NCBI RefSeq assembly: GCF_000002515.2
Contig: NC_006037.1
Location: 868,001 to 932,000 of the forward strand
Source: Kluyveromyces lactis
Lineage: Eukaryota > Ascomycota > Saccharomycetes > Saccharomycetales > Saccharomycetaceae
Reading direction: 5' to 3'
Length of the DNA: 64,000 bases
The notes under the pieces: generated by a model
Told to the model about the DNA's origin: nothing
The model's database searches: none
Seen by the model: the letters and a program-made list of their open reading frames with translations, nothing else
Shown here: piece by piece, positions 1-10,201 of the stretch
How the letters are laid out: each line of letters begins with the position of its first letter
Position numbering within the stretch: the first letter of the stretch is position 1
Position numbers and translations under genes: made by a program

Positions 1-1
1 G

Positions 2-3000
2 GACGTCGACAGTTCACCTGGTAAGACAAATATTCTTCTACAAGCGTATGTTTCTCAAAGCAGAATTAATGACTCTGCACTAAATTCAGATGCAAATTAC
101 ATTGCTCAGAATTCTGCAAGAATATGTAGGGCATTACTTCTAATTGGTATTAATAGAAGATGGGGCACGTTTTCAAAAGTTATGCTAGATATATGCAAGT
201 CCATCGAAAAGAGAATGTGGGCATTTGATCATCCATTATGTCAATTTGACTTACCAGATACGATATTGAGGAACATCAAGGCAAAGAACCCCAGTATGGA
301 AATGCTCTTAGATATGGACGCTGCCGAGTTAGCAGATCTTGTTCACAACCAAAAGATGGGTGGGAAGTTATATCGTATAATATCTCGTTTCCCAAGAGTA
401 GACATAGACGCAGAGATTTTCCCGATAACAACAAATGTGATGAGGGTCCATATATCATTATTACCAAACTTTGAATGGGATTATCATGTACACGGCGATG
501 CTCAATTCTTCTGGGTATTTGTGGAAGAATCCAATCAATCGAGTATTTTACATTTCGAGAAGTTCATATTAAACAAGAGGCAACTAAGTAATCCACACGA
601 AATGGATTTCATGATTCCATTATCAGACCCACTGCCACCTCAAGTTATTGTCAAAGTTGTATCAGATACTTGGATCGGCTGTGAAAGCGCTCATACTATT
701 TCTTTCCAGCACTTAATTAGACCTCACAATGAAACTTTACAAACAAGGTTACAAAAACTTAATCCGCTACCAACCTCTGCTTTGAAAAACCCATTGGTCG
801 AGTCTATTTATCCCTTCAAATATTTCAATCCAATGCAAACAATGGTGTTCCATACATTATACCATTCCAACGTCAGTACGTTTGTTGGTTCCCCTACGGG
901 GTCAGGTAAAACCGTCGTGGCAGAATTGGCCATTTGGCATGCATTCAGGGACTATCCTGGTAGTAAGGTTGTATATATCGCACCAATGAAGGCACTTGTG
1001 AGGGAAAGAGTGAATGATTGGAGAAAAAGAATCACTCCTGTCACTGGTGATAGGATAGTTGAATTGACTGGTGATTCCGTACCTGATCCTCAGGACATTA
1101 AAGATGCAACCATTGTCATTACAACACCAGAAAAGTTTGATGGTATTTCTCGTAACTGGCAAACCCGTAAGTTTGTGCAAAACGTTTCGTTGATCATTAT
1201 GGATGAAATTCACTTACTTGCAAGTGATCGTGGTCCTATCTTAGAAATGATTGTAAGTCGTATGAATTATGTTTCCTCACAAACGAAAAAACCTATTAGA
1301 TTGTTGGGTATGTCAACCGCTGTTTCAAATGCCTTTGATATGGCAAGCTGGTTAGGTGTTAAAGGAAATGGGTTGTATAATTTTCCCTCCAGTGTTCGTC
1401 CTGTGCCCCTAAAGATGTATATCGATGGATTCCCAGATAACCTAAACTTCTGTCCTTTAATGAAAACGATGAATAAGCCGGCTTTCATGGCCATTAAACA
1501 GCACTCACCGGAAAAACCTGTTCTACTATTTGTTGCCTCTCGTCGTCAAACTAGATTAACAGCTTTAGACCTAATTCATCTCTGTGGTATGGAAGACAAC
1601 CCACGTAGATTCTTACACATAGACGATGAAGAAGAATTGCAGTATTATATTTCCAAAGTATCAGATGATACTTTAAAATTATCTCTTCAATTCGGCATTG
1701 GCTTACATCATGCTGGTTTGATAGAAAGCGATAGAGCAATCTCGCATGAACTCTTCCTAAGAAGTAAAATACAAATTCTCGTTGCTACTTCAACTTTAGC
1801 TTGGGGTGTTAACCTTCCTGCCCATTTAGTCATCATTAAAGGTACACAATTTTTCGATGCAAAGATCGAAGGTTACAGAGATATGGACTTAACAGATATA
1901 TTGCAAATGATGGGTAGAGCAGGGAGACCCGCTTATGATACTTCAGGTACCGCTATTGTGTACACAAAGGAATCAAAAAAAATGTTCTACAAACATTTCC
2001 TAAACGTTGGGTTCCCCGTTGAATCATCTTTACACAAAGTGCTTGATGATCACATGGGTGCTGAAATAGCATCTGGTACTATATCGACTAAACAAGAGGC
2101 TCTTGACTTTTTGAATTGGACTTTCCTTTTCAGGAGAGCTCATCATAATCCTACTTATTATGGAATCAATGATGATACTAGTACTTCTGGTATCAATAAG
2201 TACTTAAGCGACTTAGTGAACAACACTCTTGATAATTTGAAAGAATCTAGATGTGTGGAGATTTATGGTACAAATATCTACTCAACACCATATTTGAGTA
2301 TCTCCTCCTATTACTACATTTCGCATAAAACCATCCGTTCGCTTTTGAAACAAATCAACTCTAACGCATCGTTCCAAGATGTTCTAAAATGGTTATCACT
2401 TGCTGTTGAATATAACGAACTTCCAGTGAGAAACGGTGAAATAATCATGAATGTAGAAATGTCTGCACAGTCAAGGTATTCTATCGAATCTACCTTCATT
2501 GACGAATTTGAACTTCCAATGTGGGATCCACACGTGAAGGCTTTCTTATTGTTACAGGCATACCTCAGTCGTGCTGAACTTCCCATTGTTGATTATCATC
2601 AAGATACTATTTCGGTACTCGATCAATCTTTGCGTATCTTACAGGCTTATGTTGACGTGGCGGCCGAGCTAGGTTACTTCAACACCGTGATGACTCTGAT
2701 AAAGGCCATGCAATGTGTGAAGCAAGGGTACTGGTATGAAGACGATCCTATCTCAGCGTTACCTGGAGCTCATTTAAAGAGAGACGACCGTATCGAATTC
2801 GGAGATGATGGTTGGCCATTACCTGATAATGGATACAAGATGAGTTTAGACTCTTTAGCAAGACTTCAAGATGACAATGGCGCCAAGAACAAGGTGAAGA
2901 ATATCATGTCCAGACAGTACCATGTTACACCTGACCATCAAAAACGTATGTTGAGGGAAATATCCAGGTTACCCATATTAGACAATATTGTGTTCACTTC

Positions 3001-3304
3001 TCAGACCAGTAATGAATCATTAGTTCTTAAGGCCACACACCATAACAGGGTACCTAAAGAATTTTCAGTATACTGTGCGAAATATCCAAAGACTCAAAGA
3101 GAGCTCTGGTTTGCGATTGCATATCAAAACGATGAACTAATCATGTTGAAAAGATGTCAGCCAAGACTAGGACCCAATGGAAAAGGTTTACTAAGTTTCG
3201 ACTTTGTTGTACCTGAAGATATTCGCGGTAAAGAATTAGATTTCGTTTTGGTAAGTGATGCTCTTGATATCAAGTACCACCTGAAGCACAAATTGATGGA
3301 GTAA
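2..3304 (+). CDS. SLH1: Slh1, Ski2-like RNA helicase of the ribosome-quality trigger complex (3' part only)
   Basis: The frame is open from base 2 with no start, so the gene begins upstream; the ATG at 182 is internal. About 1,100 residues are visible. They carry the end of the first Sec63-like domain and the whole second helicase cassette: Walker A GSPTGSGKT near 887-912, the DEIH box near 1202-1213, QMMGRAGRP (motif VI) near 1905-1931, then a C-terminal Sec63-like domain. Slh1 acts in the cytoplasm with Cue3 and Rqt4 to split collided ribosomes. The large relative Brr2 has the same architecture, but the neighbour EFG1 (YGR271W next to YGR271C-A in S. cerevisiae) supports SLH1. The first helicase cassette lies outside the window. 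Confidence 0.9.
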   Translation, partial: DVDSSPGKTNILLQAYVSQSRINDSALNSDANYIAQNSARICRALLLIGINRRWGTFSKVMLDICKSIEKRMWAFDHPLCQFDLPDTILRNIKAKNPSMEMLLDMDAAELADLVHNQKMGGKLYRIISRFPRVDIDAEIFPITTNVMRVHISLLPNFEWDYHVHGDAQFFWVFVEESNQSSILHFEKFILNKRQLSNPHEMDFMIPLSDPLPPQVIVKVVSDTWIGCESAHTISFQHLIRPHNETLQTRLQKLNPLPTSALKNPLVESIYPFKYFNPMQTMVFHTLYHSNVSTFVGSPTGSGKTVVAELAIWHAFRDYPGSKVVYIAPMKALVRERVNDWRKRITPVTGDRIVELTGDSVPDPQDIKDATIVITTPEKFDGISRNWQTRKFVQNVSLIIMDEIHLLASDRGPILEMIVSRMNYVSSQTKKPIRLLGMSTAVSNAFDMASWLGVKGNGLYNFPSSVRPVPLKMYIDGFPDNLNFCPLMKTMNKPAFMAIKQHSPEKPVLLFVASRRQTRLTALDLIHLCGMEDNPRRFLHIDDEEELQYYISKVSDDTLKLSLQFGIGLHHAGLIESDRAISHELFLRSKIQILVATSTLAWGVNLPAHLVIIKGTQFFDAKIEGYRDMDLTDILQMMGRAGRPAYDTSGTAIVYTKESKKMFYKHFLNVGFPVESSLHKVLDDHMGAEIASGTISTKQEALDFLNWTFLFRRAHHNPTYYGINDDTSTSGINKYLSDLVNNTLDNLKESRCVEIYGTNIYSTPYLSISSYYYISHKTIRSLLKQINSNASFQDVLKWLSLAVEYNELPVRNGEIIMNVEMSAQSRYSIESTFIDEFELPMWDPHVKAFLLLQAYLSRAELPIVDYHQDTISVLDQSLRILQAYVDVAAELGYFNTVMTLIKAMQCVKQGYWYEDDPISALPGAHLKRDDRIEFGDDGWPLPDNGYKMSLDSLARLQDDNGAKNKVKNIMSRQYHVTPDHQKRMLREISRLPILDNIVFTSQTSNESLVLKATHHNRVPKEFSVYCAKYPKTQRELWFAIAYQNDELIMLKRCQPRLGPNGKGLLSFDFVVPEDIRGKELDFVLVSDALDIKYHLKHKLME

Positions 3305-3389
3305 GGAACTCTTACATTTTAAACACATATATAAATACATTAATTCTTTTTAATAAAAGTACAACAGTTGGCAAGCAGTTGCCTACACT

Positions 3390-4076
3390 TCACTCGAAGA
3401 AATCGTCTTCTTCTTCTTCGTCGTTGAACTGTTTCTCTGTAGCTTCTTCTTCTACTTGCTCTTCTTCCAACATGACACCCGTACTGTCCTTATTCAATCT
3501 CTTACCTTCCAAAATTTGGCTCAAGGACACGGGCAAAGTACCCTCATCCAATTGCTTAGCAACAAGATTACGGAATTCAGTTCTCTTGGCGTCAGTACTA
3601 TCTAAACCCTTCTTCACTTCTTCAGACAATTCTTTAGCATCTGAAGAGCCAGTTGGATATAACGCAATATATTTACTCAGTCTTGGGAAATTGACAACAT
3701 AACATAGATCTATCGTACAGTCACGTAACTCGTTTTGAAATCTCTTATTCTCAGGATCAGCAATCACTTTCTTGGACGCTTGCTTGTACCTCCGTAACGC
3801 TTTTTTCCGTTCGAAAAACCTCACCATATGATATTTCTTAGCATTTTTACGACCAACCTGCCTCAACTCTGCCTCTTTCAATTCAAACTTCAAACCTTCC
3901 AACATACGTTCCTTCTCCACGATTACAGTGTCAGGAAGTACGTCTCTTCTCTTCTGTAGTAGTCTCTCTACGTTTCTTATCTGTTTCTTGATCTTATTCG
4001 CTCCAGCACCAATGACACTGGCCAACTGCAACGACGAATCGTGTCTTTGTCTAGGACGTTTAGATTTACCGCTCAT
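3390..4076 (-). CDS. EFG1: Efg1, nucleolar rRNA-processing protein
   Basis: This 228-aa basic protein (S. cerevisiae about 233 aa) opens with MSGKSKRPRQRHDSS. A charged, probably coiled-coil middle follows (residues 30-120), and the tail is acidic, rich in Glu and Asp. Efg1 is needed for maturation of 18S rRNA. It converges on SLH1, with only 85 bp between the stops, as in S. cerevisiae. A run of CTCATCT pentamers (4160-4180), related to the PAC motif of ribosome-biogenesis promoters, lies about 85 bp before the start. No catalytic domain is visible, as expected for the family. Confidence 0.9.
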   Translation of the reverse strand: MSGKSKRPRQRHDSSLQLASVIGAGANKIKKQIRNVERLLQKRRDVLPDTVIVEKERMLEGLKFELKEAELRQVGRKNAKKYHMVRFFERKKALRRYKQASKKVIADPENKRFQNELRDCTIDLCYVVNFPRLSKYIALYPTGSSDAKELSEEVKKGLDSTDAKRTEFRNLVAKQLDEGTLPVSLSQILEGKRLNKDSTGVMLEEEQVEEEATEKQFNDEEEEDDFFE

Positions 4077-4159
4077 ATTATCAATGTGGAATATGGTTTA
4101 CTGCACAGTCTTTGTATCCAGGCCAGCTATTGTCCTGTTACCAACCTATTCAGCTGTAC

Positions 4160-4180
4160 CTCATCTCATCTCATCTCATA
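4160..4180 (-). promoter_or_regulatory. PAC-like CTCATCT repeat upstream of EFG1
   Basis: Read on the minus strand this is tandem GATGA units, the core of the PAC element (GCGATGAG) found before ribosome-biogenesis genes. The exact octamer is absent here, so the assignment is by resemblance and by the function of the downstream gene. Confidence 0.45.
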
Positions 4181-4640
4181 GAAGATTCTTTTCAGCTCGA
4201 ATCAAAGCTTTATTTCTTTTTCTTTGGCAATGAGGTATATGAAGAGACGTGAACAAACAACGAGAGAACTCAAGAAGCGTTGTTGTCCTAGAATACCTAC
4301 GAAGCAGTAGTACATAAGTATGGTATCGTAATTTTTCGAATTATATATCTGTACGTGTGCACATATTTTATTTATATCCACACAGTAAGATGAAGTTTGC
4401 CAGGGAAAATCCCAAGGGTATCTTACAGGTAAAAGGTGCATCCTTTAAACAAGGCATTGCTCCTGGAGGGACGCGGCACCAGCAAACTCTGATCATTTTT
4501 TCCACCAATAATTAGGGTATTACAGGATATCAGACGTTTTTTTTGGAGAATTGAAGAGGGCGTGGATGTGTATGTGTTACATGGAATGAGAGAACTGACG
4601 CAAAAAGAGAGGGAAGTAAATAGAAGAAGAAGAAGAATAG

Positions 4641-4664
4641 CACTGGGGCATTCTCGCCCCAGTG
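4641..4664 (-). terminator. GC-rich hairpin directly after the stop codon of the YMR295C homolog
   Basis: Arms CACTGGGGC (4641-4649) and GCCCCAGTG (4656-4664) pair perfectly around a 6-nt loop. The second arm touches the TGA stop of the minus-strand gene at 4665-4667, so the hairpin starts the 3' UTR. It is followed on the minus strand by a CTT-rich stretch. A role in 3'-end formation or mRNA stability is inference. Confidence 0.4.
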
Positions 4665-5258
4665 TCAGTCCTTCTTCTTCCTGCCGAAAAACCCTCTCTT
4701 TTTCTTCGTCTTCTGTTCCTTATTCGCATCAGAAACGGGTGCCTGATACACACCTTGTTGCTGGTACGAATTCGTCGTATTCGTATTCATATTCAAGTTC
4801 GATGGGTACCCATGATGGTCGTTCCCATTGCCTGCAACACCACCAGTATACGCCTGGAACCCGGGCCTGACCCTAAACCCGTACTGTGGCGTTTCTAGCT
4901 GCTGCGACCAAGTCGGATCTCCAGAGATTGAATACTCAAAGCCTCTAATCGTATCCAACGGACGCTCGTCACGTGACCGCGTGGGGTTAGACACATCAGG
5001 TTGCTGGATAGGTTGTCCAAACACGTCCTTCAACTCCCCCGTGGGCACGTGCGACTGTCTGTTCATATTGCCCTGGAACGTGTCTGCTGCTTGCTCGAAG
5101 GGCTGCATCTCTTGCACCGCCTCAAGGATAGGATCATGAACCGATGCAGTCCGAACTTTCAAATGCTGACGGTCTTCCTTTGTAATCTTCACTTCGTTTG
5201 AACCGGTGGAACCATGGCTGCTCGAATCACCACTACTACGTCTGTTGAAAACACCCAT
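4665..5258 (-). CDS. YMR295C/YGR273C-family protein of unknown function
   Basis: This 197-aa protein has no enzyme motif. It starts MGVFNRRSSGDSSS, has a Ser/Asn/Gln-rich and probably disordered middle, and ends in a very basic tail (KKKRGFFGRKKKD). S. cerevisiae has two duplicates, YMR295C (about 197 aa) and YGR273C. Here one copy stands between EFG1 (YGR side) and LCB1 (YMR side), as a pre-duplication ancestor should. The basic C-terminus could bind membrane or nucleic acid, but that is a guess. I cannot assign a function. Confidence 0.8.
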   Translation of the reverse strand: MGVFNRRSSGDSSSHGSTGSNEVKITKEDRQHLKVRTASVHDPILEAVQEMQPFEQAADTFQGNMNRQSHVPTGELKDVFGQPIQQPDVSNPTRSRDERPLDTIRGFEYSISGDPTWSQQLETPQYGFRVRPGFQAYTGGVAGNGNDHHGYPSNLNMNTNTTNSYQQQGVYQAPVSDANKEQKTKKKRGFFGRKKKD

Positions 5259-5687
5259 ACTGTATTATAACCTTGTATATTAATCCCTTGGACGTTGTTG
5301 AACTGAATACAGAGAGGTACTCTCCCCTTTTGATGGAAGTCAATGTTTATGGTCAGGTTCTATTTAAATAGTCTTTTTTCCTATTATAAGATTTTTGTCC
5401 AAAAGGCCGAGACTGATGAAGATTTGAATCATGCAATGCGAGAGAGGAATGGAAAAGTTTCGCAAACTCAGCCACTTCGGACGGCTGATAAGTTCAGAAG
5501 GTTTGTAGAAAATACGATTGTGTCAATGCGGCATGTATGGAGAAGGCTGGTATTTTTGGATTGTGTGGAAATACGTGTGTTTTTAGATATTGATATATGT
5601 TGAGTATATAGTAGTAGTAATAGTTCTAAAATAGAATACTGTACTTGACGATGATGGGGTAAAAAAAGATCAGGGGAAAAGAATTTT
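5259..5687. other. Intergenic region between the YMR295C homolog and LCB1
   Basis: 429 bp with the promoter of the YMR295C homolog and the 3' region of LCB1, both on the minus strand. An 86-codon ATG frame (5343-5603, +) is present but resembles nothing known and lies in promoter space. I see no RNA gene. Confidence 0.5.
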
Positions 5688-7355
5688 TCATGCTTCGGAA
5701 CAATGCTTGATGATTGCTATTCTGATGACGTTGTATGCATCGAGTAGTTGTGATTCTTCCATGGAAGAATTACAGCATATGCTGATGTTTGGTGTGACTG
5801 GTAAGGTTTCTTGTTTTAGAACGATGGTATCTCTTGAGATCAAGATGTTTCCGTCGATTAGTACGGTGTCGACTATGGCTTGTAAGAATATTTCTTCCTT
5901 TTCCCAAGATTCCACGAAATGGTCTGAGATACAGTGTTGTTGTTGGTATTGGGATTCTTGGAAGACGGATTCAATGGAGGATCCGAATTTCTGTTGACGT
6001 TGAGCGTCGGTGAGTTGGAAATGGAGTACGCTTGAGTCCCGATGCGATGTTACCTCGATGTATCTTAGCAATTCTGTGTCTGTTTGGAACCATTCATGCA
6101 ATTTGTTCGATAAATAGCGTAATTTTGTCACTGATGAATTGTCCTCGTCCATCATCTGTAGTACAGTGGAGGCTGTTCTCACTGCGTATGGGGGTAATGA
6201 TGCAGAGAAACAGTATGCATTGGAACCGATACGTTGGTGACGCACCATGACGTTGTCTCCCAGGACGAACCCACCGGAGGACCCGATGGCAGTGGCAAGG
6301 GATCCTACGGTGATGTCGATACTGGTGGCACGGTTGATGTTGTAATACTCGGTTAGACCACGACCAGTGGCACCTAGAACACCGATGGAGAAAGTTTCAT
6401 CGATAAATAATCTGTATTTGTATTTCCTCTTCAATTGGACTAACTCTGGTAGCGGAGCAATTTCACCGGTACGATGGAAGATCCCTTCGGTGACGATGAA
6501 TTTACGTGGGATCGCAGGTAACTTCTCTTTCTTCTCAGCTTCGTCCAATTCATGCAATAAGTTCTCCAAAGATGCCATGTCGTTGTGTTTGTAGTAATAA
6601 ACTGTAGATCTACTCAATTGCAATGCGTTTTGGGAACTGACAGAGATCTTATCGTCGGCAACAATGACATCGCCACGCTTTGTGAAAGCTGGGATGACAC
6701 TTGATGATACACAGAAATCCTGACCGTAGAGAACCGAGTTTTCGGTACCAAAGAACGATGCTAAATCGTATTCCAAATTATAATGAACGTCTTCGTTACC
6801 GTAGAACCCTGCAGGCCCACAAGAACCAACACCGTAATTTTTGATAATTTCCTTTGCGATCTCAACGACTCTTGGGTGTTTTGAAAGCTGTAAGAAATTG
6901 AATGAACACAAATTGAACGCGGATGCATACGCCTCTTTACCGTTATCACGAGTGATATTGATAACGTTATCAGCACCAGAACCCTCGATTACCGGGATCT
7001 TTGCCAATCTCCACTCGTTTCTTTCATCTGGCACCACGATCGGTTCCGGTTCCCATTCTTCAATCAAGTTATCGATCTCTTTCTCACTCAACTTTGGTTG
7101 ATCCACAGCACCTTTCTTCTTAGGCTTGCTCAAGAAGTAAACGATACTGTAAAGGATCAAGAGAACTTCAACGAACGTTCTATATGGATCATCTTGATGA
7201 GATTTTTCAACGTAATCTATCACATAATGAGCACCGGGAATCAATTTGAAGAAAGTAATGAAATAGAACCATAGGTACGAAGCAGAGCTGATCACTGCTG
7301 AAGGTACAGGGATACTACTTGGTAAGACTTCAGGGACATTAACGGAATCTATCAT
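5688..7355 (-). CDS. LCB1: Lcb1, serine palmitoyltransferase subunit 1
   Basis: This 555-aa protein (S. cerevisiae 558) belongs to the alpha-oxoamine synthase family of PLP enzymes. With Lcb2 it condenses serine and palmitoyl-CoA in the ER, the first step of sphingolipid synthesis. Hydrophobic segments lie near residues 25-45 and 65-80. The conserved SCGPAGFYG motif carries the cysteine whose human equivalent is altered in sensory neuropathy. Near residue 352, where Lcb2 has the PLP-binding lysine, the sequence reads SLATAIGSSGGF with no lysine, as expected for the non-catalytic subunit. The first ATG (7355) is used; a TTG precedes it. LCB1 is divergent from PRC1 across 1.2 kb. Confidence 0.95.
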   Translation of the reverse strand: MIDSVNVPEVLPSSIPVPSAVISSASYLWFYFITFFKLIPGAHYVIDYVEKSHQDDPYRTFVEVLLILYSIVYFLSKPKKKGAVDQPKLSEKEIDNLIEEWEPEPIVVPDERNEWRLAKIPVIEGSGADNVINITRDNGKEAYASAFNLCSFNFLQLSKHPRVVEIAKEIIKNYGVGSCGPAGFYGNEDVHYNLEYDLASFFGTENSVLYGQDFCVSSSVIPAFTKRGDVIVADDKISVSSQNALQLSRSTVYYYKHNDMASLENLLHELDEAEKKEKLPAIPRKFIVTEGIFHRTGEIAPLPELVQLKRKYKYRLFIDETFSIGVLGATGRGLTEYYNINRATSIDITVGSLATAIGSSGGFVLGDNVMVRHQRIGSNAYCFSASLPPYAVRTASTVLQMMDEDNSSVTKLRYLSNKLHEWFQTDTELLRYIEVTSHRDSSVLHFQLTDAQRQQKFGSSIESVFQESQYQQQHCISDHFVESWEKEEIFLQAIVDTVLIDGNILISRDTIVLKQETLPVTPNISICCNSSMEESQLLDAYNVIRIAIIKHCSEA

Positions 7356-8007
7356 CAATACTGGCGTTCTCTTGGTAATTTACAACTATGATTATCTTTG
7401 AAATGTCAGAAAAGTATCAAAACAAAATAAATATGATAGATGGTACAAAATCCAGTCTTAAGGTGAAGGGGAAAAGCGATTGGTAGATTTATCGTTCGTT
7501 TTAAGAACGGGTTTCTTGGATTCTAAATCGAATCTTCAACAGATATCGAAATTCAGAAACAAAACAAAAAACGGTACGCCCCTGTGTTGTATAGGATAAA
7601 GATTCTCACCAACACTGATCAAAAAGCTCTTGTTAGTACCGGTCTCGTGCGATGTGGAACTGGATAACAATTGTTTTCTCTACCTTTCTTTAAATCTATA
7701 TTGTGTATTTGTATGTTTGTATGTTTGTTCACAATATCTTTAGGCTTTCAAACAGTTTTTATCGAAACTTAGGAACAGAGAGAAAAGAGGGAGCAGTAGC
7801 CTCGAAGGGCGCAGGTCTAGAGGATCTAATACAAGGAAAAGCATTAGCAAGACGAATGGGAGTTAGATGACACCAATCAATGGGGCAGTTGCGATGTATT
7901 CTTGGTTACATAGTACTTTATTTTTATTTATGGGGATGTACAAACCCAGACACCACATATTACCAACACGGCAATACGGAATCTAGAACTACCGGTCACG
8001 TGAAACC

Positions 8008-8014
8008 CGGGTAA
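8008..8014 (-). promoter_or_regulatory. Reb1 site
   Basis: CGGGTAA is the reverse complement of the Reb1 core TTACCCG. It sits 6 bp after a CACGTG (7997-8002) that could bind Cbf1. Assignment rests on motif match only. Confidence 0.5.
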
Positions 8015-8252
8015 TAGTATAAATGACAGGTACGTTCAAAGTGATAACAAACAGCATCGTACTGGGCTGAATGCTGTGTGCTGGGTTTAAATCTTGGTTG
8101 TTTTGCGGCAATATCTGCATTATAGGTTGCAAATTGCAGACACAACCTGCAATCCAGACGGCTATAACCTCTCATGCCCTCCTGTAACATAGTATAATAT
8201 AACATAGCTACCGTAACCATTCAACAGTGTTAGCGTATTGAAATGTGTCAAT

Positions 8253-8275
8253 GTTACCCGGATATACCGGGTAAC
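8253..8275. promoter_or_regulatory. Inverted pair of Reb1 sites before PRC1
   Basis: Arms GTTACCCGG and CCGGGTAAC are exact reverse complements around ATATA. Each contains the Reb1 core TTACCCG (8254-8260 and 8268-8274). Reb1 clears nucleosomes and can block polymerase. The pair lies 46 bp upstream of the PRC1 TATA box. Confidence 0.6.
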
Positions 8276-8320
8276 CTATCGTCTTTTTGCCGCCCCCCTT
8301 GAAAATTGAGATCTTGCGAC

Positions 8321-8328
8321 TATAAAAG
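8321..8328 (+). promoter_or_regulatory. TATA box of PRC1
   Basis: TATAAAAG lies about 265 bp before the PRC1 ATG and just downstream of the Reb1 pair. This implies a leader of up to roughly 200 nt if it is used. Confidence 0.45.
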
Positions 8329-8593
8329 GGAAAAGGCTAAAAGACGCTAAAGGTATTTTGTACCCCTTCGAGATTACAACGTCAATTCATCTTTACAACT
8401 GTTATCCAGTCAAATATAGCACATTGGAGAACACGGTTTCTAGAGATAGATTTGCTAATCGATAGAACCTTTATCGAATTGGAATTTTACTCGTGCCTTT
8501 TTTGCTTTAATAAACTTTGAAGTTTTGAAGTCCACCGGTTGTCACAATATAAAGATTTTACTATTATAACTATAATCATAACTATAGCCACAC

Positions 8594-10201
8594 ATGAGAA
8601 CTGCTAGTGTTTTGTGTGCTTTGGCTGGTTGCGCGTCCGCTTTAAGCGTTCAAAATAAGTTACCAGGAAGAACTGCCTTGGATAAAGCAATTGACGCTTT
8701 AGGGTTAAGTTCATCTGATGTTTTAAGCTCTCTTCCTAACCATTTGAAGACCGCTTGGAACGAAATGGGGATGTTGTTCCCACAAGAAGCTGGTCAATTG
8801 GAGTTTTTATCCAAACCAAGAGGTAAGATTACCAAGCACGATAAGTGGGATTACGTGGTGAAACCAGAGAGTTTCGTTTCTACTGCAAACGTTAACAACG
8901 ATAACGTTGGGAACTACCAATTGCGTGTGAAGAAGATTAAGGACCCTAAGGTCTTGGGTGTGGACCCAGATGTTAAGCAATACTCTGGTTATTTGGACGT
9001 TGAAGATGAGGATAAGCATTTCTTTTATTGGTTCTTTGAATCCAGAAACGATCCAAAGAATGACCCTATCATTCTTTGGTTGAACGGTGGCCCTGGTTGT
9101 TCTTCTTTGACCGGTTTGTTCTTCGAATTGGGTCCATCTTCTGTTGGTGAAGAGATTAAACCAATTTACAACCCACATTCTTGGAATAGTAACGCTTCTG
9201 TGATCTTTTTGGATCAACCAGTTAACGTTGGTTACTCTTATTCTTCCTCTGAAGGTGTCTCAAACACCGTTGCTGCCGGTAAAGACGTTTACGCATTCTT
9301 GCAATTGTTCTTCCAACAATTCCCAGAGTACGCATCGGGCCAAGATTTCCATATCGCTGGTGAATCTTATGCTGGTCATTATATCCCAGTGTTCGCTACT
9401 GAAATTTTATCTCATCCAACTGAAGAACGTTCTTTCAACTTGACTTCTGTTCTTATCGGTAACGGTCTAACCGATCCATTAAGCCAATATCCATACTACG
9501 AACCAATGGCTTGTGGTGAAGGTGGTGAACCATCCGTATTGGAACCAGAACAATGTGACAATATGTTGGAAACTTTACCAAGATGTCTAAACTTGATCCA
9601 ATCCTGTTACGAATACGAATCCGTTTGGTCTTGTGTTCCAGCCTCCATCTATTGTAATAACGCTCAAATGGGTCCTTATCAAAGTACTGGTAAGAACGTT
9701 TACGATATTCGTAAAGAATGTCAAGGTGAATTGTGTTACGATGAAATGAAATACATGGACGAATATTTGAACTTGGATTTCGTTAAGGAAGCCGTTGGTG
9801 CTGAAGTTGACAACTATGAATCGTGTAACTTCGACATTAACAGAAACTTCTTATTTGCAGGTGATTGGATGAAACCATACCACAAGCACGTTACCGAATT
9901 GTTGGAACAAGATCTTCCAGTTCTAATTTACGCAGGTGACAAGGATTTCATCTGTAACTGGTTGGGTAACCAAGCTTGGACCAACTTATTGCCATATAAG
10001 GATGCCGAAGAATTTGCTAAACAACCAGTTAAGAATTGGGTTACTTCTGTTGGTAAGAAGGCCGGTAAGGTTAAGAACTTTGACAAGTTCACCTTCCTAA
10101 GAGTATACGGTGCTGGACACATGGTACCATTCGACCAACCAGAAAATGCTTTGGATATGGTTAATGACTGGGTTAACGGTAAGTTTGACTTCGAGCATTA
10201 G
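8594..10201 (+). CDS. PRC1: Prc1, vacuolar carboxypeptidase Y precursor
   Basis: This 535-aa serine carboxypeptidase (S. cerevisiae 532) has a signal peptide at residues 1-18 and a propeptide to about residue 115. Mature-type sequence begins near KIKDPKVLG. The catalytic triad is Ser258 (GESYAG), Asp in GDKDFICNW near 450 and His in GHMVPF near 509; NGGPGCSS supplies the oxyanion hole and substrate binding. In S. cerevisiae the vacuolar sorting signal is QRPL just after the signal peptide. Here the aligned residues read QNKL, so a Q-x-x-L pattern is kept while the middle residues differ. N-glycosylation sequons are present. The protein degrades peptides in the vacuole. Confidence 0.96.
   Translation: MRTASVLCALAGCASALSVQNKLPGRTALDKAIDALGLSSSDVLSSLPNHLKTAWNEMGMLFPQEAGQLEFLSKPRGKITKHDKWDYVVKPESFVSTANVNNDNVGNYQLRVKKIKDPKVLGVDPDVKQYSGYLDVEDEDKHFFYWFFESRNDPKNDPIILWLNGGPGCSSLTGLFFELGPSSVGEEIKPIYNPHSWNSNASVIFLDQPVNVGYSYSSSEGVSNTVAAGKDVYAFLQLFFQQFPEYASGQDFHIAGESYAGHYIPVFATEILSHPTEERSFNLTSVLIGNGLTDPLSQYPYYEPMACGEGGEPSVLEPEQCDNMLETLPRCLNLIQSCYEYESVWSCVPASIYCNNAQMGPYQSTGKNVYDIRKECQGELCYDEMKYMDEYLNLDFVKEAVGAEVDNYESCNFDINRNFLFAGDWMKPYHKHVTELLEQDLPVLIYAGDKDFICNWLGNQAWTNLLPYKDAEEFAKQPVKNWVTSVGKKAGKVKNFDKFTFLRVYGAGHMVPFDQPENALDMVNDWVNGKFDFEH

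Larger units (their letters stand above)
4077..4664. other. Intergenic region between EFG1 and the YMR295C homolog
   Basis: 588 bp holding the EFG1 promoter on the minus strand and the 3' end of the next minus-strand gene. It contains the CTCATC pentamer run at 4160-4180, a GA-rich tract around 4605-4637, and a perfect hairpin at 4641-4664. No gene is convincing here; short open frames on both strands have no recognisable content. Confidence 0.6.
7356..8593. promoter_or_regulatory. Divergent LCB1/PRC1 promoter region
   Basis: This 1,238-bp gap is long for this genome. It contains an E-box CACGTG (7997-8002), a Reb1 site (8008-8014), a perfect inverted pair of Reb1 sites (8253-8275) and a TATAAAAG box (8321-8328) about 270 bp before PRC1. 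No tRNA or convincing small gene was found. The only frame above 70 codons (7996-8220, minus) looks like chance. Confidence 0.6.

Noticed and set aside
182-184. ATG at 182 as the start of the helicase gene
   Set aside because: The frame is open to the window edge and the upstream residues continue the Sec63-like domain, so it is internal.
7996-8220. 74-codon ORF in the LCB1-PRC1 gap
   Set aside because: Overlaps clear regulatory sites and has no familiar sequence.
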